A stretch of DNA of 64,000 nt from positions 310,001-374,000 of the forward strand of contig NZ_VRYZ01000005.1 of the NCBI RefSeq assembly GCF_008064635.1, read 5' to 3'. The DNA is from Parahaliea aestuarii. GTDB lineage: Bacteria; Pseudomonadota; Gammaproteobacteria; Pseudomonadales; Halieaceae. Position numbers and translations under genes: made by a program. The notes beneath the pieces are model-generated. The model was not told the origin of the DNA. It saw only the letters and a list, made by a program, of their open reading frames with translations, and searched no databases. This document shows positions 49,193 through 58,254 of this stretch, piece after piece. The stretch's first letter is position 1, and the number at the start of each line of letters is the position of its first letter.

Positions 49193-49672
49193 ATGCTGAA
49201 ATTACTTTGCCTTGTGCCGCTGCTGGTGACTGTTGTACCTGCCAAGGCCGAGACGCGCATTTTCAAGTGCATTGGCGAACAGGGGCAGACGGTGTTCAGC
49301 CAGCAACCCTGTGGGGACAATGCCGTGGAAACCACAGTACGCCCCCCGGACACCAGCACCGGAACCACCGACGAGGAGCGCGCGACCTGGCGCCGGGTCG
49401 CTGAATCCAACGAAGTGAGGGAACTGCGGCGGGAAATTACGCGCTATGAAAATCGCATAGCCGAACTGGAGCAGGCCCGGGATATCGACATGCAGCGCCT
49501 GCGGGAGCGGGGCGACTACGATAGCAATACGCCGCCTGGCCAGACCTACGAAGAGGGGCTGCAGCCGCAGTTGGATGCGCTTGATGCGGGCTATCAAAAA
49601 CGCATCGATGCCGAGCAGAAGAAGATAGACCAGGTCAGCGCCAGGATTGAGGCGCTGAGCAGGAAAAACTGA
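49193..49672 (+). CDS. Exported DUF4124-domain protein with coiled coil
   Basis: A 159-aa protein with a cleavable signal peptide (MLKLLCLVPLLVTVVPAKA), then a DUF4124 domain (about 20-50) with the typical YKC-like RIFKCIGEQGQTVFSQQPC pattern and two cysteines. The rest is a charged coiled coil (about 72-155, with REITRYENRIAELEQARD). It is probably periplasmic; its function is unknown. The ATG at 49193 has GGAG 5 nt upstream and starts at the signal peptide, unlike a longer frame back to 49124. Confidence 0.8.
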   Translation: MLKLLCLVPLLVTVVPAKAETRIFKCIGEQGQTVFSQQPCGDNAVETTVRPPDTSTGTTDEERATWRRVAESNEVRELRREITRYENRIAELEQARDIDMQRLRERGDYDSNTPPGQTYEEGLQPQLDALDAGYQKRIDAEQKKIDQVSARIEALSRKN

Positions 49673-49697
49673 ACACCAGCCCCGTGGGCTGGGCTTC

Positions 49698-50972
49698 TCA
49701 CACGGCCCGCTGGCCCAGTTGGTAGCGCACCGGCATCGAGCGCAACCCGCCGACGAAAATCGCCTTGATCCACTCCGGATCGCCGTTGAATTCCATGGAT
49801 TTCAGACGCGGCAGCAACTCGCGGAAGAAGCAGCGTAACTCCAGCGCCGCCAGGTGCTGCCCCAGGCACATGTGAGAACCGTAGCCGAAGGCGAGCTGGG
49901 TTTTCGGGTCGCGCTGCAGATCGAGGCTGTTGGGGGCCTCGAATACCGCCGGGTCGCGATTGGCTGCCGGATACCAGAGGGCGACGTTGTCGCCGGCGCG
50001 AATGGTCTTGCCGTGCAAATCGGTGTCTGCAGTCGCAGTGCGCACCATGTGGCGCACCGGGGAGACCCAGCGGATCACTTCCCGCGCCGCGCGGTCGTCG
50101 ATAGCCGGGGTGTCTCGCCACAGGGCCAGCTGTTCGGGGTGTTCCAGCAGGGCCTTCATGCCGCCGCCGATGGCCGCCGATGTGGTGTCGTGGCCGGCGC
50201 TGGCGGTGATGATGAAGTAACTGGCCTGGTCGAGCATGTTCATCGGTTCGCCGTCGACCTCGGCGTTTGCAAGCACCGTGGCCAGGTCATCCTGCGGATT
50301 GCGTTTGCGGTCCTCGATCACCTCGGCGAAGTAGGCGCCGAACTCGTTGAGCACTTCCAGGCCGGCAGTTTCGCTATCGCCACGCTGTAGTTCCGGGTCC
50401 TGGCCGCCGAACATCTCCTGGGTCAGGCGCAGCATGGTGCCCTCGGCTTCACGCGGCAGGCCGAGAATCGACAGGATGATACGCAGCGGGAAGAGGAGGG
50501 CGATGTCCTTCACAAAGTCGCACTCATCGCCCATTTCCTGCATACGATCGACAAATTCCTTCGCCAGCAATTCAACTTCAGCCTGCAGCGTTTCGATGCT
50601 GCGCGGCAAAAACCATTCGCGGGTGACCTTGCGCATTTTCAGGTGTTTCGGGCGATCCATGTGAATCAGGGTTTCCAGGCCATTGCTGGTGCCGAACTGG
50701 GCGAGCAGGGCCTCTTCGAAGGCGCTGGGAATCAGAATGGTGCGCGGCGCACTGAGGAAGCTGTCATTCTGGCTGCCGATATGGCGGATATCGTCATAGC
50801 GGGTCAGGGACCAGAACGGCCGGTAGTCAGGATGCTCCACGCGGGACAGTGGGTCGGTGCTGCGCAGGTGGTCGAACAGGGCATACATACTGCGCTCATC
50901 GCCCATGACCACGGGGTCGAGCACATCGGCCGCCTGAAAATCGGCTAGTTTGACCTGTGCCTGTGTGTTCAC
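49698..50972 (-). CDS. Cytochrome P450
   Basis: A soluble bacterial P450 monooxygenase, 424 aa. It shows the I-helix motif AGHDTTS near 250, the ExxR pair EVIRW near 290 and the heme loop FGYGSHMCLGQHLA with the axial Cys369. The overall look (FWSLTRYDDIRHI, HMDRPKHLKMRKVTREWF) resembles P450s acting on steroids, terpenoids or alkyl chains. GTG at 50972 has AGGAG 6-7 nt upstream; the frame open to 51158 is not used. No ferredoxin or reductase gene is adjacent, so redox partners lie elsewhere. Confidence 0.92.
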   Translation of the reverse strand: MNTQAQVKLADFQAADVLDPVVMGDERSMYALFDHLRSTDPLSRVEHPDYRPFWSLTRYDDIRHIGSQNDSFLSAPRTILIPSAFEEALLAQFGTSNGLETLIHMDRPKHLKMRKVTREWFLPRSIETLQAEVELLAKEFVDRMQEMGDECDFVKDIALLFPLRIILSILGLPREAEGTMLRLTQEMFGGQDPELQRGDSETAGLEVLNEFGAYFAEVIEDRKRNPQDDLATVLANAEVDGEPMNMLDQASYFIITASAGHDTTSAAIGGGMKALLEHPEQLALWRDTPAIDDRAAREVIRWVSPVRHMVRTATADTDLHGKTIRAGDNVALWYPAANRDPAVFEAPNSLDLQRDPKTQLAFGYGSHMCLGQHLAALELRCFFRELLPRLKSMEFNGDPEWIKAIFVGGLRSMPVRYQLGQRAV

Positions 50973-51212
50973 CGTTAACTCCTTTTTCTTGTGCCGGGTG
51001 GACGGGAAAGTTTTCAGTATGCCGCAGGGCTCGACAATTTCGGGAGTGATATATGGCCAAAAAGCGGTTAAATTCTGGCCTTTGGCAATGAAGGATCCAG
51101 GGCCTTGGCAGCGCGGATTACTGAGAACAGCCCGTTTGACCAGCGCGGTGCGCCGCATTCCGCACCATACTGCCGGCTCGCCGCCGGGACCCGGGCTGCC
51201 AAAGGAGGCGCT

Positions 51213-52103
51213 ATGCGCTTTGCAGCCTGTTGCGCAGCATACCTGCTAGCTGGCCCCGGAAGCCTGGCGCAGGACCTGGAGCCGCGCAGCTATACCAACC
51301 TGCCGGTGAAACAAACGTTTCTGGCACTGGGCTATGCGCGCTCCGAGGGCGACCTTTCACCGACGCCAAGTTCGCCCTTGCAGAACGCTGAAATGACAAT
51401 CGAGGCCGGGGTGCTGGCCCTCGCGCGTTCTTTTGAACTCGCCGGCGATTCCGCCAAGTTTGATATCGCGGCATCGCGGGTGTGCTACGAAGGGTCGGCC
51501 ATCTTTGAAGGCGAGTTCGCCACCGCCGACCGTTGCGAGTACGGTGATCCCTCGGTCAAGCTGACCTGGAATTTTTACGGCGCGCCAGCGCTGGAACTGC
51601 AGGACTTCGGACAGTGGCAACCTGGACTGGTGGTCGGCGCCAGTCTGCAGGCGACAGTACCCCTTGGCACCTACACAGCAAGGCACCTGATTAACGCCGG
51701 CACGAACCGGTGGATGCTGCGACCCGGGTTGGGCATGTCGTATCGGGTAGGCCGCTGGTACATCGACCTGCAGGGGTCGGTGCGCGTATTCGAGGACAAC
51801 GACGACAACTTCCGCGGCACGCTACTGGAGCAGGATCCGATCTATTCGCTGCAATCGCACCTGATTTACATGCTGGGTCGGGGCGCCTGGATATCCGCCA
51901 ATCTCAACTACTTTGACGGCGGCGAGACCTACATCAATGGCAATGCCAGGGATGACCAGGTTGAAAACTCCCGCCTGGGCGTGACGCTATCCTTTCCCTT
52001 GAGCGCAAAGCAGAGTCTCAAGCTCAGCGCGAGCACCGGGGTGCTCACGCGGGTTGGAAATGACTTCGATACGGCTAGTGTAGTCTGGCTGTATCGGTTC
52101 TGA
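51213..52103 (+). CDS. Putative outer-membrane beta-barrel protein (Phenol_MetA_deg-like)
   Basis: A 296-aa protein with a signal peptide ([20 protein letters not shown]), followed by alternating amphipathic strands ending in a C-terminal aromatic residue (SVVWLYRF), typical of outer-membrane barrels. Stretches such as [19 protein letters not shown] and [19 protein letters not shown] recall the Phenol_MetA_deg/transporter family seen near aromatic catabolism genes. The ATG at 51213 has a perfect AAAGGAGG site. Its 3' end overlaps the convergent chemoreceptor gene by 29 nt. Fold confident; role inferred. Confidence 0.75.
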   Translation: MRFAACCAAYLLAGPGSLAQDLEPRSYTNLPVKQTFLALGYARSEGDLSPTPSSPLQNAEMTIEAGVLALARSFELAGDSAKFDIAASRVCYEGSAIFEGEFATADRCEYGDPSVKLTWNFYGAPALELQDFGQWQPGLVVGASLQATVPLGTYTARHLINAGTNRWMLRPGLGMSYRVGRWYIDLQGSVRVFEDNDDNFRGTLLEQDPIYSLQSHLIYMLGRGAWISANLNYFDGGETYINGNARDDQVENSRLGVTLSFPLSAKQSLKLSASTGVLTRVGNDFDTASVVWLYRF

Positions 52104-53691
52104 CTTCGCCGCCGGAAAATCGGAACACCGCGGCGGCCCGGGCCAGTTCCTCTATCTGATGCAGCAGGCGCTCGGTGTCCCGGGCGCTGATATTCACTCT
52201 CTCCGCATTCTGGCGAGTGACCGCGTCCATCTCCGAGATGGCGCTGTTCACCTGCTCGATGCCCGAGCCCTGTTCCCGGCTCGCGGTGGCAATTTCACCA
52301 ATAAGCTGGTTTAGCCGGGTTACCTTCTGCACCATTTCCTGCATGGAGTCCCCCGCCTGACGCACCAGCGCCGCACCGGTGTTGGTATCACTTGTGGAGG
52401 AGTCAATCAGCGTGCGGATTTCCCTGGCGGCATCTGCCGAGCGTCCTGCCAGACTGCGCACCTCACTGGCCACCACGGCAAAGCCGCGTCCGTGAACGCC
52501 GGCGCGAGCGGCCTCGACTGACGCATTGAGGGCCAGTAGATTGGTCTGGAAAGTGATCCCGTCGATAACCTCGATAATGGCCGCCATGCGGCTGGAGTGA
52601 TGGGTGATTCCCCCCATGGTGGTGACCACCTGGTCCATCAGGTCGCTGCAATCCGTCGCGGTGGCTGCGGACTCCCGCGCCAGCGTACTGGCCTGCTCAG
52701 CATTGTCGGCATTCTGCTGCACAGTCACGGTGATCTGCTCCATACTGGAGGCGGTTTGTTCCAGTGACGCCGCCTGCTGCAGGGAGCGGGAAGCCAGGTC
52801 GCTGTTGCCAGCGGCGATGTCGCGTGCAGCGGGACTGGCCACATCGATGCCGCGCCTGACTTCGCCGGCGATCCCGGCGAGGCTCTTGCGCATCAGGTCG
52901 AGGCTGGCCAGCAGTCGCCCGAAGTCGCCACCCTGCGCCGCCGGCGCGGCGATACCGAGGTTGCCGGCGGCAATCTGGCTGGAAAACAGCACGCTCTCCC
53001 GCAGCGGCAGTACCAGGCTCCTGCGCTGGTGCCACGCCAGCACTAGCAGCAGCGGCAGTCCCAGAAACAGTAGCGCAGCCTGTACTGTCGGCAGCCAGGG
53101 GGAGGGCGCTTCGCCCTGTGTACCGTACCAGCCGAGCCCAGTGGCAAGGCCAACCAGCAGCGCGGCGATCAGTGGTGTGAGGGAAATGGAAGATCCACTT
53201 GCCAGCGCCATCACCCGATTGCCAATGCCGCGCCAGCCAGTGCGCTGTACTCTTCCTTTGCGCACAGTGAGGTATGCCGCTTCGCCCCTGCTGATTTTCT
53301 GGTAGGCCTGCGAAGCCGATTTGATGGCCGCGGGCCGGGCGCGTGTTCTTACCGAGACATAACCGACCGCCCGGCCGGCCTCCAGCATTGGAATCACCTG
53401 GGCCCGCACCCAGTAGAAATCGCCGTTCTTGCGCCGGTTCTTTACCAGACCCACCCACATTTCGCCGGCCTTTAGACACCGCCACAGGTCAGCAAAGGCC
53501 TGCTCAGGCATATCCGGATGGCGAACGATATTGTGCGGGGAGCCAATCAGCTCCTCGCTGCTGAAACCGCTAACTTCGACGAAATCGCTATTGGCAAAAG
53601 TAATCCTGCCTTTCAGGTCGGTGTGGGAAATCAGCAGTTGCTCTTCCGCGATGGGATACTCACGAGCGGTAATAGGCTGGTTGTTGCGCAT
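52075..53691 (-). CDS. Methyl-accepting chemotaxis protein with N-terminal PAS domain (Aer-like)
   Basis: A 538-aa chemoreceptor. A PAS domain occupies about residues 10-120 ([40 protein letters not shown]), as in the redox sensor Aer. Two hydrophobic segments (about 172-192 and 207-225) follow, then a linker and the cytoplasmic signalling domain with tip [20 protein letters not shown]. There is no large periplasmic loop, so it senses an intracellular signal, probably redox or energy state. It may steer cells toward substrates handled by nearby genes, which is only inference. Confidence 0.92.
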   Translation of the reverse strand: MRNNQPITAREYPIAEEQLLISHTDLKGRITFANSDFVEVSGFSSEELIGSPHNIVRHPDMPEQAFADLWRCLKAGEMWVGLVKNRRKNGDFYWVRAQVIPMLEAGRAVGYVSVRTRARPAAIKSASQAYQKISRGEAAYLTVRKGRVQRTGWRGIGNRVMALASGSSISLTPLIAALLVGLATGLGWYGTQGEAPSPWLPTVQAALLFLGLPLLLVLAWHQRRSLVLPLRESVLFSSQIAAGNLGIAAPAAQGGDFGRLLASLDLMRKSLAGIAGEVRRGIDVASPAARDIAAGNSDLASRSLQQAASLEQTASSMEQITVTVQQNADNAEQASTLARESAATATDCSDLMDQVVTTMGGITHHSSRMAAIIEVIDGITFQTNLLALNASVEAARAGVHGRGFAVVASEVRSLAGRSADAAREIRTLIDSSTSDTNTGAALVRQAGDSMQEMVQKVTRLNQLIGEIATASREQGSGIEQVNSAISEMDAVTRQNAERVNISARDTERLLHQIEELARAAAVFRFSGGEVRTDTARLH

Positions 53692-54196
53692 TTCTTCTCA
53701 AACTCCTGGATACAGCGGAGCGGTTCGCAAGCAGCGTGGATATAGCGCGTTGGCGCTGTCGGGTTAACGCTGGTGATGTCGATCCGCGGATGCAATATCG
53801 GCTGTATTCACCTGTACTTGAGGGTTGGCCAACAGCACCTCTTGCGGTGCAGACCGCGTTGGAGGGCGATAGCACACGCCCCTTCAAGAGCGCTCCCCGA
53901 AATTGGTCAGCCAGTTTCTGGAGCACCACTAGGTGGCCAGGACCGAGTTCTATACACGGGCGCTCACCGTCGATGTGGGACATTTTCTGGACGCGGTGGA
54001 TTTTCACTGACCACGCCCGTCCCTGTGCACTGACGGCTGATGCGCGCAACCAGCGTGGCCAGTTCAGATTGTTGAAATACTAGTACCCATCGAGTCTGTA
54101 CCTTTAACAGCGTCTCCTGCACAATAAAACTTATCACTAAAATAAAGGTAATTCGTTGCGCCAGCGCGCAGCGCCCGTTCTACAGGAGACACTCTT
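53692..54196. other. 505-bp gap without a convincing gene
   Basis: Upstream of both the chemoreceptor and the esterase. Overlapping short frames exist on both strands (for example 53736-54083 plus and 53660-54049 minus), but none has a good start site or resembles a protein I know. The last 90 bp are AT-rich and probably contain the esterase promoter. Parts could be a decayed gene. Confidence 0.4.
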
Positions 54197-55189
54197 ATGC
54201 CGTACCCCATAGACCCCGATGGCACCGTCCACCTTGGCGAGCGCCGGGTGCCCGTTCCCAGCAGTGTCAGCCCGGAGGCTCAGGCCTACCTGGCGTCCAA
54301 CCCCTGGGGCGATGCGCCGCTGCCGGAGGAGCCCGTGCCGATGTGGACCCTTCGCGACGCCATGGCGCCGGCTTTTGAGGGGCTGAATCAGCACGCGCAA
54401 GCCCTGTACCCGGTCGATATTCAGGAAGAGCAGATCAACGGCGTACGCTGTCACCGCATCCAGGCGGCCGAGGAAGATCGCCGGGTTGCTGGCAAGGTCC
54501 TGCTGAACATGCACGGCGGCGGCTTTGTCGTCGGATCCGGTGCCCTGGTGGAGGGCATTCCCATCGCGGCGCTAACCGGGATCACGGTGATTTGCGTTGA
54601 TTACCGGCTGGCCCCCGAAAACCCCTATCCGGCGGCGCTCGATGACGTGATCGCGGTCTACCGGCACTGCCTGGAGGAATTTGGCGCCGGTAATATCGGT
54701 CTGTTCGGCAGTTCGGCGGGTGGTTTCCTGAGTGGCCAGGCGGTGATCCGACTGCAGCAGGTCGAAGCGCTCCCCCTGCCGGCCTGTGTCGGGATGTACT
54801 CTGCCGGTGGCAACCTCTTCGATTTTGGCGACACCCGCAACATCTTCACCTTGAGTGGCTTCTACGGTCAGGAAAGCCTGCCGCTGGGGCATGAACTCAG
54901 TGAGGTGACAGCCTATCTCGGCGGCGCCGACCCCCGCGACCCCATCATTTCGCCAGAAACCGCCGACCTGAGCCAGTTCCCGCCCAGCCTGCTGGCCTCG
55001 GGCACCCGCGATGCACTGCTCAGCGCGGCCAGCAATTTTCACCGGGCCCTGCGCCGCGCGGGCCGGGACGCCGACATCCTGGTCTACGACGGCATGCCGC
55101 ACTCCCACTGGTACGCCCTGGACCTGCCGGAAAGCCGTGAATTCTACGCCTTTCAGGCCGACTTCTATCGACAACACCTGGGGCTGTGA
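54197..55189 (+). CDS. Alpha/beta hydrolase, hormone-sensitive-lipase (family IV) esterase
   Basis: A 330-aa esterase. The oxyanion-hole motif is HGGG (His106), the nucleophile sits in GSSAGG (Ser173), and the rest of the triad is Asp272 (GTRDALLS) and His302 (DGMPHSHW). These mark family IV carboxylesterases. In this context it probably cleaves the ester made by the Baeyer-Villiger monooxygenase encoded 1.1 kb downstream. The product begins MPYPIDPDGTV. Its stop nearly touches the next gene, so they are likely one operon. Confidence 0.88.
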   Translation: MPYPIDPDGTVHLGERRVPVPSSVSPEAQAYLASNPWGDAPLPEEPVPMWTLRDAMAPAFEGLNQHAQALYPVDIQEEQINGVRCHRIQAAEEDRRVAGKVLLNMHGGGFVVGSGALVEGIPIAALTGITVICVDYRLAPENPYPAALDDVIAVYRHCLEEFGAGNIGLFGSSAGGFLSGQAVIRLQQVEALPLPACVGMYSAGGNLFDFGDTRNIFTLSGFYGQESLPLGHELSEVTAYLGGADPRDPIISPETADLSQFPPSLLASGTRDALLSAASNFHRALRRAGRDADILVYDGMPHSHWYALDLPESREFYAFQADFYRQHLGL

Positions 55190-55221
55190 GCGCCTCGACT
55201 GATTACAGGAACCGACAGCCC

Positions 55222-56208
55222 ATGCACGCAATGATTATCGAACAAACCGGTGGCCCCGACGTATTTCGCTGGGCGGAGATCGCTACCCCGGTGCCCGGTC
55301 CTGGCGAAGTGTTGGTGCGCATCGCTTACGCCGGGGTCAATCCGGCGGACTGGAAGAACCGGGAGGGCCATCTGGCCCAGTACCGGCCCTATGTCTTTCC
55401 CTACATCATCGGCTTCGACGCCGCAGGCGTGGTGGAGAGTGTCGGGGAGGATGTGACGGCATTCCAACCCGGCGACCGCGTGTTTACCCCCACCAACCAC
55501 GGCCAGGGCGGGCAGGGCAGCTATGCCGAGTTTGCCCTCGCCAACGTTGAGCGAGTGGCACGCATCCCGCAGGGCATGGATTACGCCCAAGCGGCTGCAC
55601 TGCCGGTGGCATCTTTGACTGCCTGGCAGGGGCTCTTCGATCGCGGCGGCCTCGCGAAAGGCCAGAAAGCCCTGATTCACGGCGGCTCAGGCGGGCTCGG
55701 CAGCTTCGCCGTGCAGTTTGCCCGCTGGGCCGGCGCTGAAGTGGCGGCGACCTGCTCTACCCGCAATGTGGGCTATCTGCAGGAGCTCGGTGTCGGTCGC
55801 GTTATCGACTACCGGCAGGAAGATATCCGCCAAGCCATCAGTGCCTGGGCGCCTGAGGGACTCGACTACCTGATGGATGCCGTGGGCGTCAGCACCTTGC
55901 CCTACGGCCTGGACCTGGTGCGACCCGGTGGCACGTTTGTCAGCATCCCCACCCTGGTCGACGACGGTGACATTCCCGCCGCCGCTGCCGCCGGCGCGGA
56001 GAAGGGTGTGACACGGGTTTTCTCGACCATGAATGACGTGAACTGTGCCGCCACGCTCGAGAAGATCGCCGGCCTCATTGTGAGCGGTGATGTGGTGCTG
56101 CCGCCGCTGACCGAGTTCGCGGTGCAAGACGTGGGTGAAGCCCACCGTATCCTGCAGCAGGGCCACAATCGCGGGAAAATGGTCCTCAAAGTGGCGGATC
56201 TCGATTGA
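55222..56208 (+). CDS. Zinc-independent MDR-family NADPH:quinone reductase-like protein
   Basis: A 328-aa medium-chain dehydrogenase/reductase. It has AYAGVNPADWKNREG near 37-51, GFDAAGVVESVG near 68, and the nucleotide loop GGSGGLGSFAVQFARWAG near 154-171. The structural-zinc cysteines of alcohol dehydrogenases are absent, placing it with quinone/enone reductases. In this cluster it could reduce an unsaturated ketone. I chose the ATG at 55222 (MHAMIIEQTGGPD); an upstream GTG at 55186, overlapping the esterase stop, is an alternative. Confidence 0.83.
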   Translation: MHAMIIEQTGGPDVFRWAEIATPVPGPGEVLVRIAYAGVNPADWKNREGHLAQYRPYVFPYIIGFDAAGVVESVGEDVTAFQPGDRVFTPTNHGQGGQGSYAEFALANVERVARIPQGMDYAQAAALPVASLTAWQGLFDRGGLAKGQKALIHGGSGGLGSFAVQFARWAGAEVAATCSTRNVGYLQELGVGRVIDYRQEDIRQAISAWAPEGLDYLMDAVGVSTLPYGLDLVRPGGTFVSIPTLVDDGDIPAAAAAGAEKGVTRVFSTMNDVNCAATLEKIAGLIVSGDVVLPPLTEFAVQDVGEAHRILQQGHNRGKMVLKVADLD

Positions 56209-56211
56209 GGT

Positions 56212-56224
56212 CGTCTGGTAGACG
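56212..56224. promoter_or_regulatory. Small palindrome ahead of the BVMO promoter, operator candidate
   Basis: CGTCT-GGT-AGACG, a 13-bp perfect palindrome between the MDR stop and the predicted BVMO -35. Its half CGTCTGG recurs in reverse at 59230-59236, shortly before the TetR gene. It could be a TetR site, though it is short. Confidence 0.3.
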
Positions 56225-56230
56225 CTATAT

Positions 56231-56259
56231 TTGACAAATAAATTATCTATAAGTAAATT
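56231..56259 (+). promoter_or_regulatory. Probable promoter of the BVMO-SDR unit
   Basis: TTGACA (56231-56236, perfect) and TAAATT (56254-56259) are separated by 17 bp in an AT-rich stretch, 40 bp before the BVMO start. This suggests a promoter internal to the esterase-MDR-BVMO-SDR series. Confidence 0.5.
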
Positions 56260-56298
56260 GGCTTTCGCTGTATCAAAAACTGCCCATATTCCTGAGAC

Positions 56299-58242
56299 AT
56301 GCCCATGCACCCACCTGTACTCGACTTCACGCCGACCCTGCCCATTCGTGATCAGGCCGCCCTGAAACGCGGCCTCGCCGAGGGGGACGTCGCGACGCTG
56401 CTGATGGTGTTGGCACAGTACCAGCCTGACACGCCGCTACTGGCAGCCTGTGCGCCCTACATCGGATCGATCTTTGAGCCCGAGAAAAAAGTGCCTGAGG
56501 CGCTTGCAGACGAAATCCGACAGACGTTGTTCACGCTGCTGACCCAGGATCCGCCACCCCAAGCGACCGATTTGGATGATGACACTCTGGCACGCCTGCT
56601 TAGTGTCGAAGTGGGTGAGCCGGTCGGCGCTGAGTTCGTTCCGATGCTCAAGGAACAGATGGGCTTCGACACTCCCGAGCAGCGCAGCGAGCGACCAGGA
56701 CGGCAAGCACCCGACGATAACTTCAAGGTGCTGGTGGTTGGCGCCGGCCTGACCGGGCTATTGGCCGCCATCAAGCTGGATGAAGCCGGCTACAACTTCC
56801 AGGTGATCGAAAAGAATCCCGAAGTGGGTGGTACCTGGTGGGAGAACACCTACCCGGGCTGCGCCGTGGATACGCCGAGTCATTTTTACTCGTATTCGTT
56901 TGAGCTCAATCCGAACTGGTCCCACTACACCCCGAACGGTCCCGAGTTCCAGCGCTACCTGCTGGCTGTGGCCGACAAGTATGACTTGCGCCGCCATGTC
57001 GTGTTTGAAACCCATGTGCTCGGTTTTGAATGGGATGAGGCGACCAATGAGTGGGAAGTCACGCTCAGTGATGCCAAGGGCGAGCGCAAGGTCCGCGCCA
57101 ATGCTGTGATCAACGCCCACGGCCCGGTCAATCGCTGGTCGCTGCCCAATATTCCGGGGCTGGATGCCTTTGCCGGCCCGGTGATGCACACCGCCGGCTG
57201 GGACAGCAGCGTGGATTTAAAAGGCAAGCGGGTGGCCATGATCGGCACGGCGGCCAGTGGCGTCCAACTTGGGGCGGCCATTGCCCCCGAGGTCGGCGAA
57301 CTAACGGTGTTCCAGCGTTCGCGCCACTGGGTCATGCCCAACCACCTGCAGGCGGTACCCGAGGCCGTGCGCTGGGCGCAGCAGCACATTCCCGGCTACA
57401 AGGAGTGGTTCCGCTTCCGCGCCTACTGGTTTGCCGCCGACGGCCTGTACGAAAACATCCGTATCGACCCCAATTGGGAATGTGAGGACGGCGCATCAGT
57501 GTCCGCCTACAACGAAGGCGTGCGCCAGTACTGCCTGCAAAACTATCACGCCAAGCTGAAGGACCGTCCCGACCTGCTGGAAAAGCTGGTGCCGGACTAC
57601 CCCGTGTTCGGTAAACGGATCTGCATGGATATCAACTGGCTCGACACCTTGTGCCGCGACAATGTCCGCCTGGAGGACAATACCCTCGACCACGTCGAGG
57701 AGAAGGCCATTGTGTTGAAAGACGGCAGCCGGATCGAGGTGGACGTGATCCTCTGCGCCACAGGCTTTGACATTTCGGACATGACGGGTGGACTGCAGAT
57801 CATTGGTCGTGACGGCCGTAACCTCAAAGAAGAATGGGGAGAAGATGACCCGAGAGCCTACCTGGGGGTCACCGTACCGGGTTTCCCCAATTTCTTCCTG
57901 ACGGTGGGTCCCAATAGCGCGCCGAATCACGCCGGCGGCCAGAACATCACTTCGGAAACCCAGGTCCACTACATCATGGAGTGCCTGGAAGCACTGCAGG
58001 CCAATAACGCCGCCGCGTTGGAGCCCACGCTGGAGGCGACCGAAGCTTTCAACGCCCATGTCGACGAAACCCTGAAGGGACTGATCTGGTCCCACCCCAA
58101 GGCGAAGAGCTACTACAAGAACAAGAGTGGCCGGGTCTTCCTGTCCAGCCCCTACAAACTGGTGGATTACTGGGGGATGACCCGGGAGCCGGATTTGGCG
58201 GATTACCGCCTGATCAAGGGCAAAGCGCGGGCCGTGGCCTGA
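56299..58242 (+). CDS. Baeyer-Villiger-type flavin monooxygenase (4-hydroxyacetophenone monooxygenase-like)
   Basis: Inserts an oxygen next to a ketone carbonyl using FAD, NADPH and O2. The 647-aa protein has an N-terminal extension of about 140 residues, as in 4-hydroxyacetophenone monooxygenase, then the FAD loop GAGLTG (148-153), the BVMO fingerprint FAGPVMHTAGWD near 292-303, a second nucleotide loop GTAASG near 317, and a C-terminal GPNSAPNHAGGQN. The esterase and SDR beside it are typical partners. Substrate (aryl, cyclic or aliphatic ketone) is not readable. Confidence 0.9.
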   Translation: MPMHPPVLDFTPTLPIRDQAALKRGLAEGDVATLLMVLAQYQPDTPLLAACAPYIGSIFEPEKKVPEALADEIRQTLFTLLTQDPPPQATDLDDDTLARLLSVEVGEPVGAEFVPMLKEQMGFDTPEQRSERPGRQAPDDNFKVLVVGAGLTGLLAAIKLDEAGYNFQVIEKNPEVGGTWWENTYPGCAVDTPSHFYSYSFELNPNWSHYTPNGPEFQRYLLAVADKYDLRRHVVFETHVLGFEWDEATNEWEVTLSDAKGERKVRANAVINAHGPVNRWSLPNIPGLDAFAGPVMHTAGWDSSVDLKGKRVAMIGTAASGVQLGAAIAPEVGELTVFQRSRHWVMPNHLQAVPEAVRWAQQHIPGYKEWFRFRAYWFAADGLYENIRIDPNWECEDGASVSAYNEGVRQYCLQNYHAKLKDRPDLLEKLVPDYPVFGKRICMDINWLDTLCRDNVRLEDNTLDHVEEKAIVLKDGSRIEVDVILCATGFDISDMTGGLQIIGRDGRNLKEEWGEDDPRAYLGVTVPGFPNFFLTVGPNSAPNHAGGQNITSETQVHYIMECLEALQANNAAALEPTLEATEAFNAHVDETLKGLIWSHPKAKSYYKNKSGRVFLSSPYKLVDYWGMTREPDLADYRLIKGKARAVA

Positions 58243-58254
58243 GGAGCAGTATTA

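Noticed and set aside
51056-51067. GCCAAAAAGCGG, matching 12 bp of the repeat core, upstream of the P450 gene.
   Set aside because: No arms, no flanking similarity and a divergent-promoter context; probably chance.
53660-54083. Overlapping ORFs of 115-129 aa on both strands.
   Set aside because: No start signals, no known motifs, mutually overlapping; left as a gap.
55186-55221. GTG start 12 codons earlier for the MDR reductase.
   Set aside because: Attractive overlap with the esterase stop, but family similarity begins at MHAMIIEQ (55222). Kept as an alternative only.
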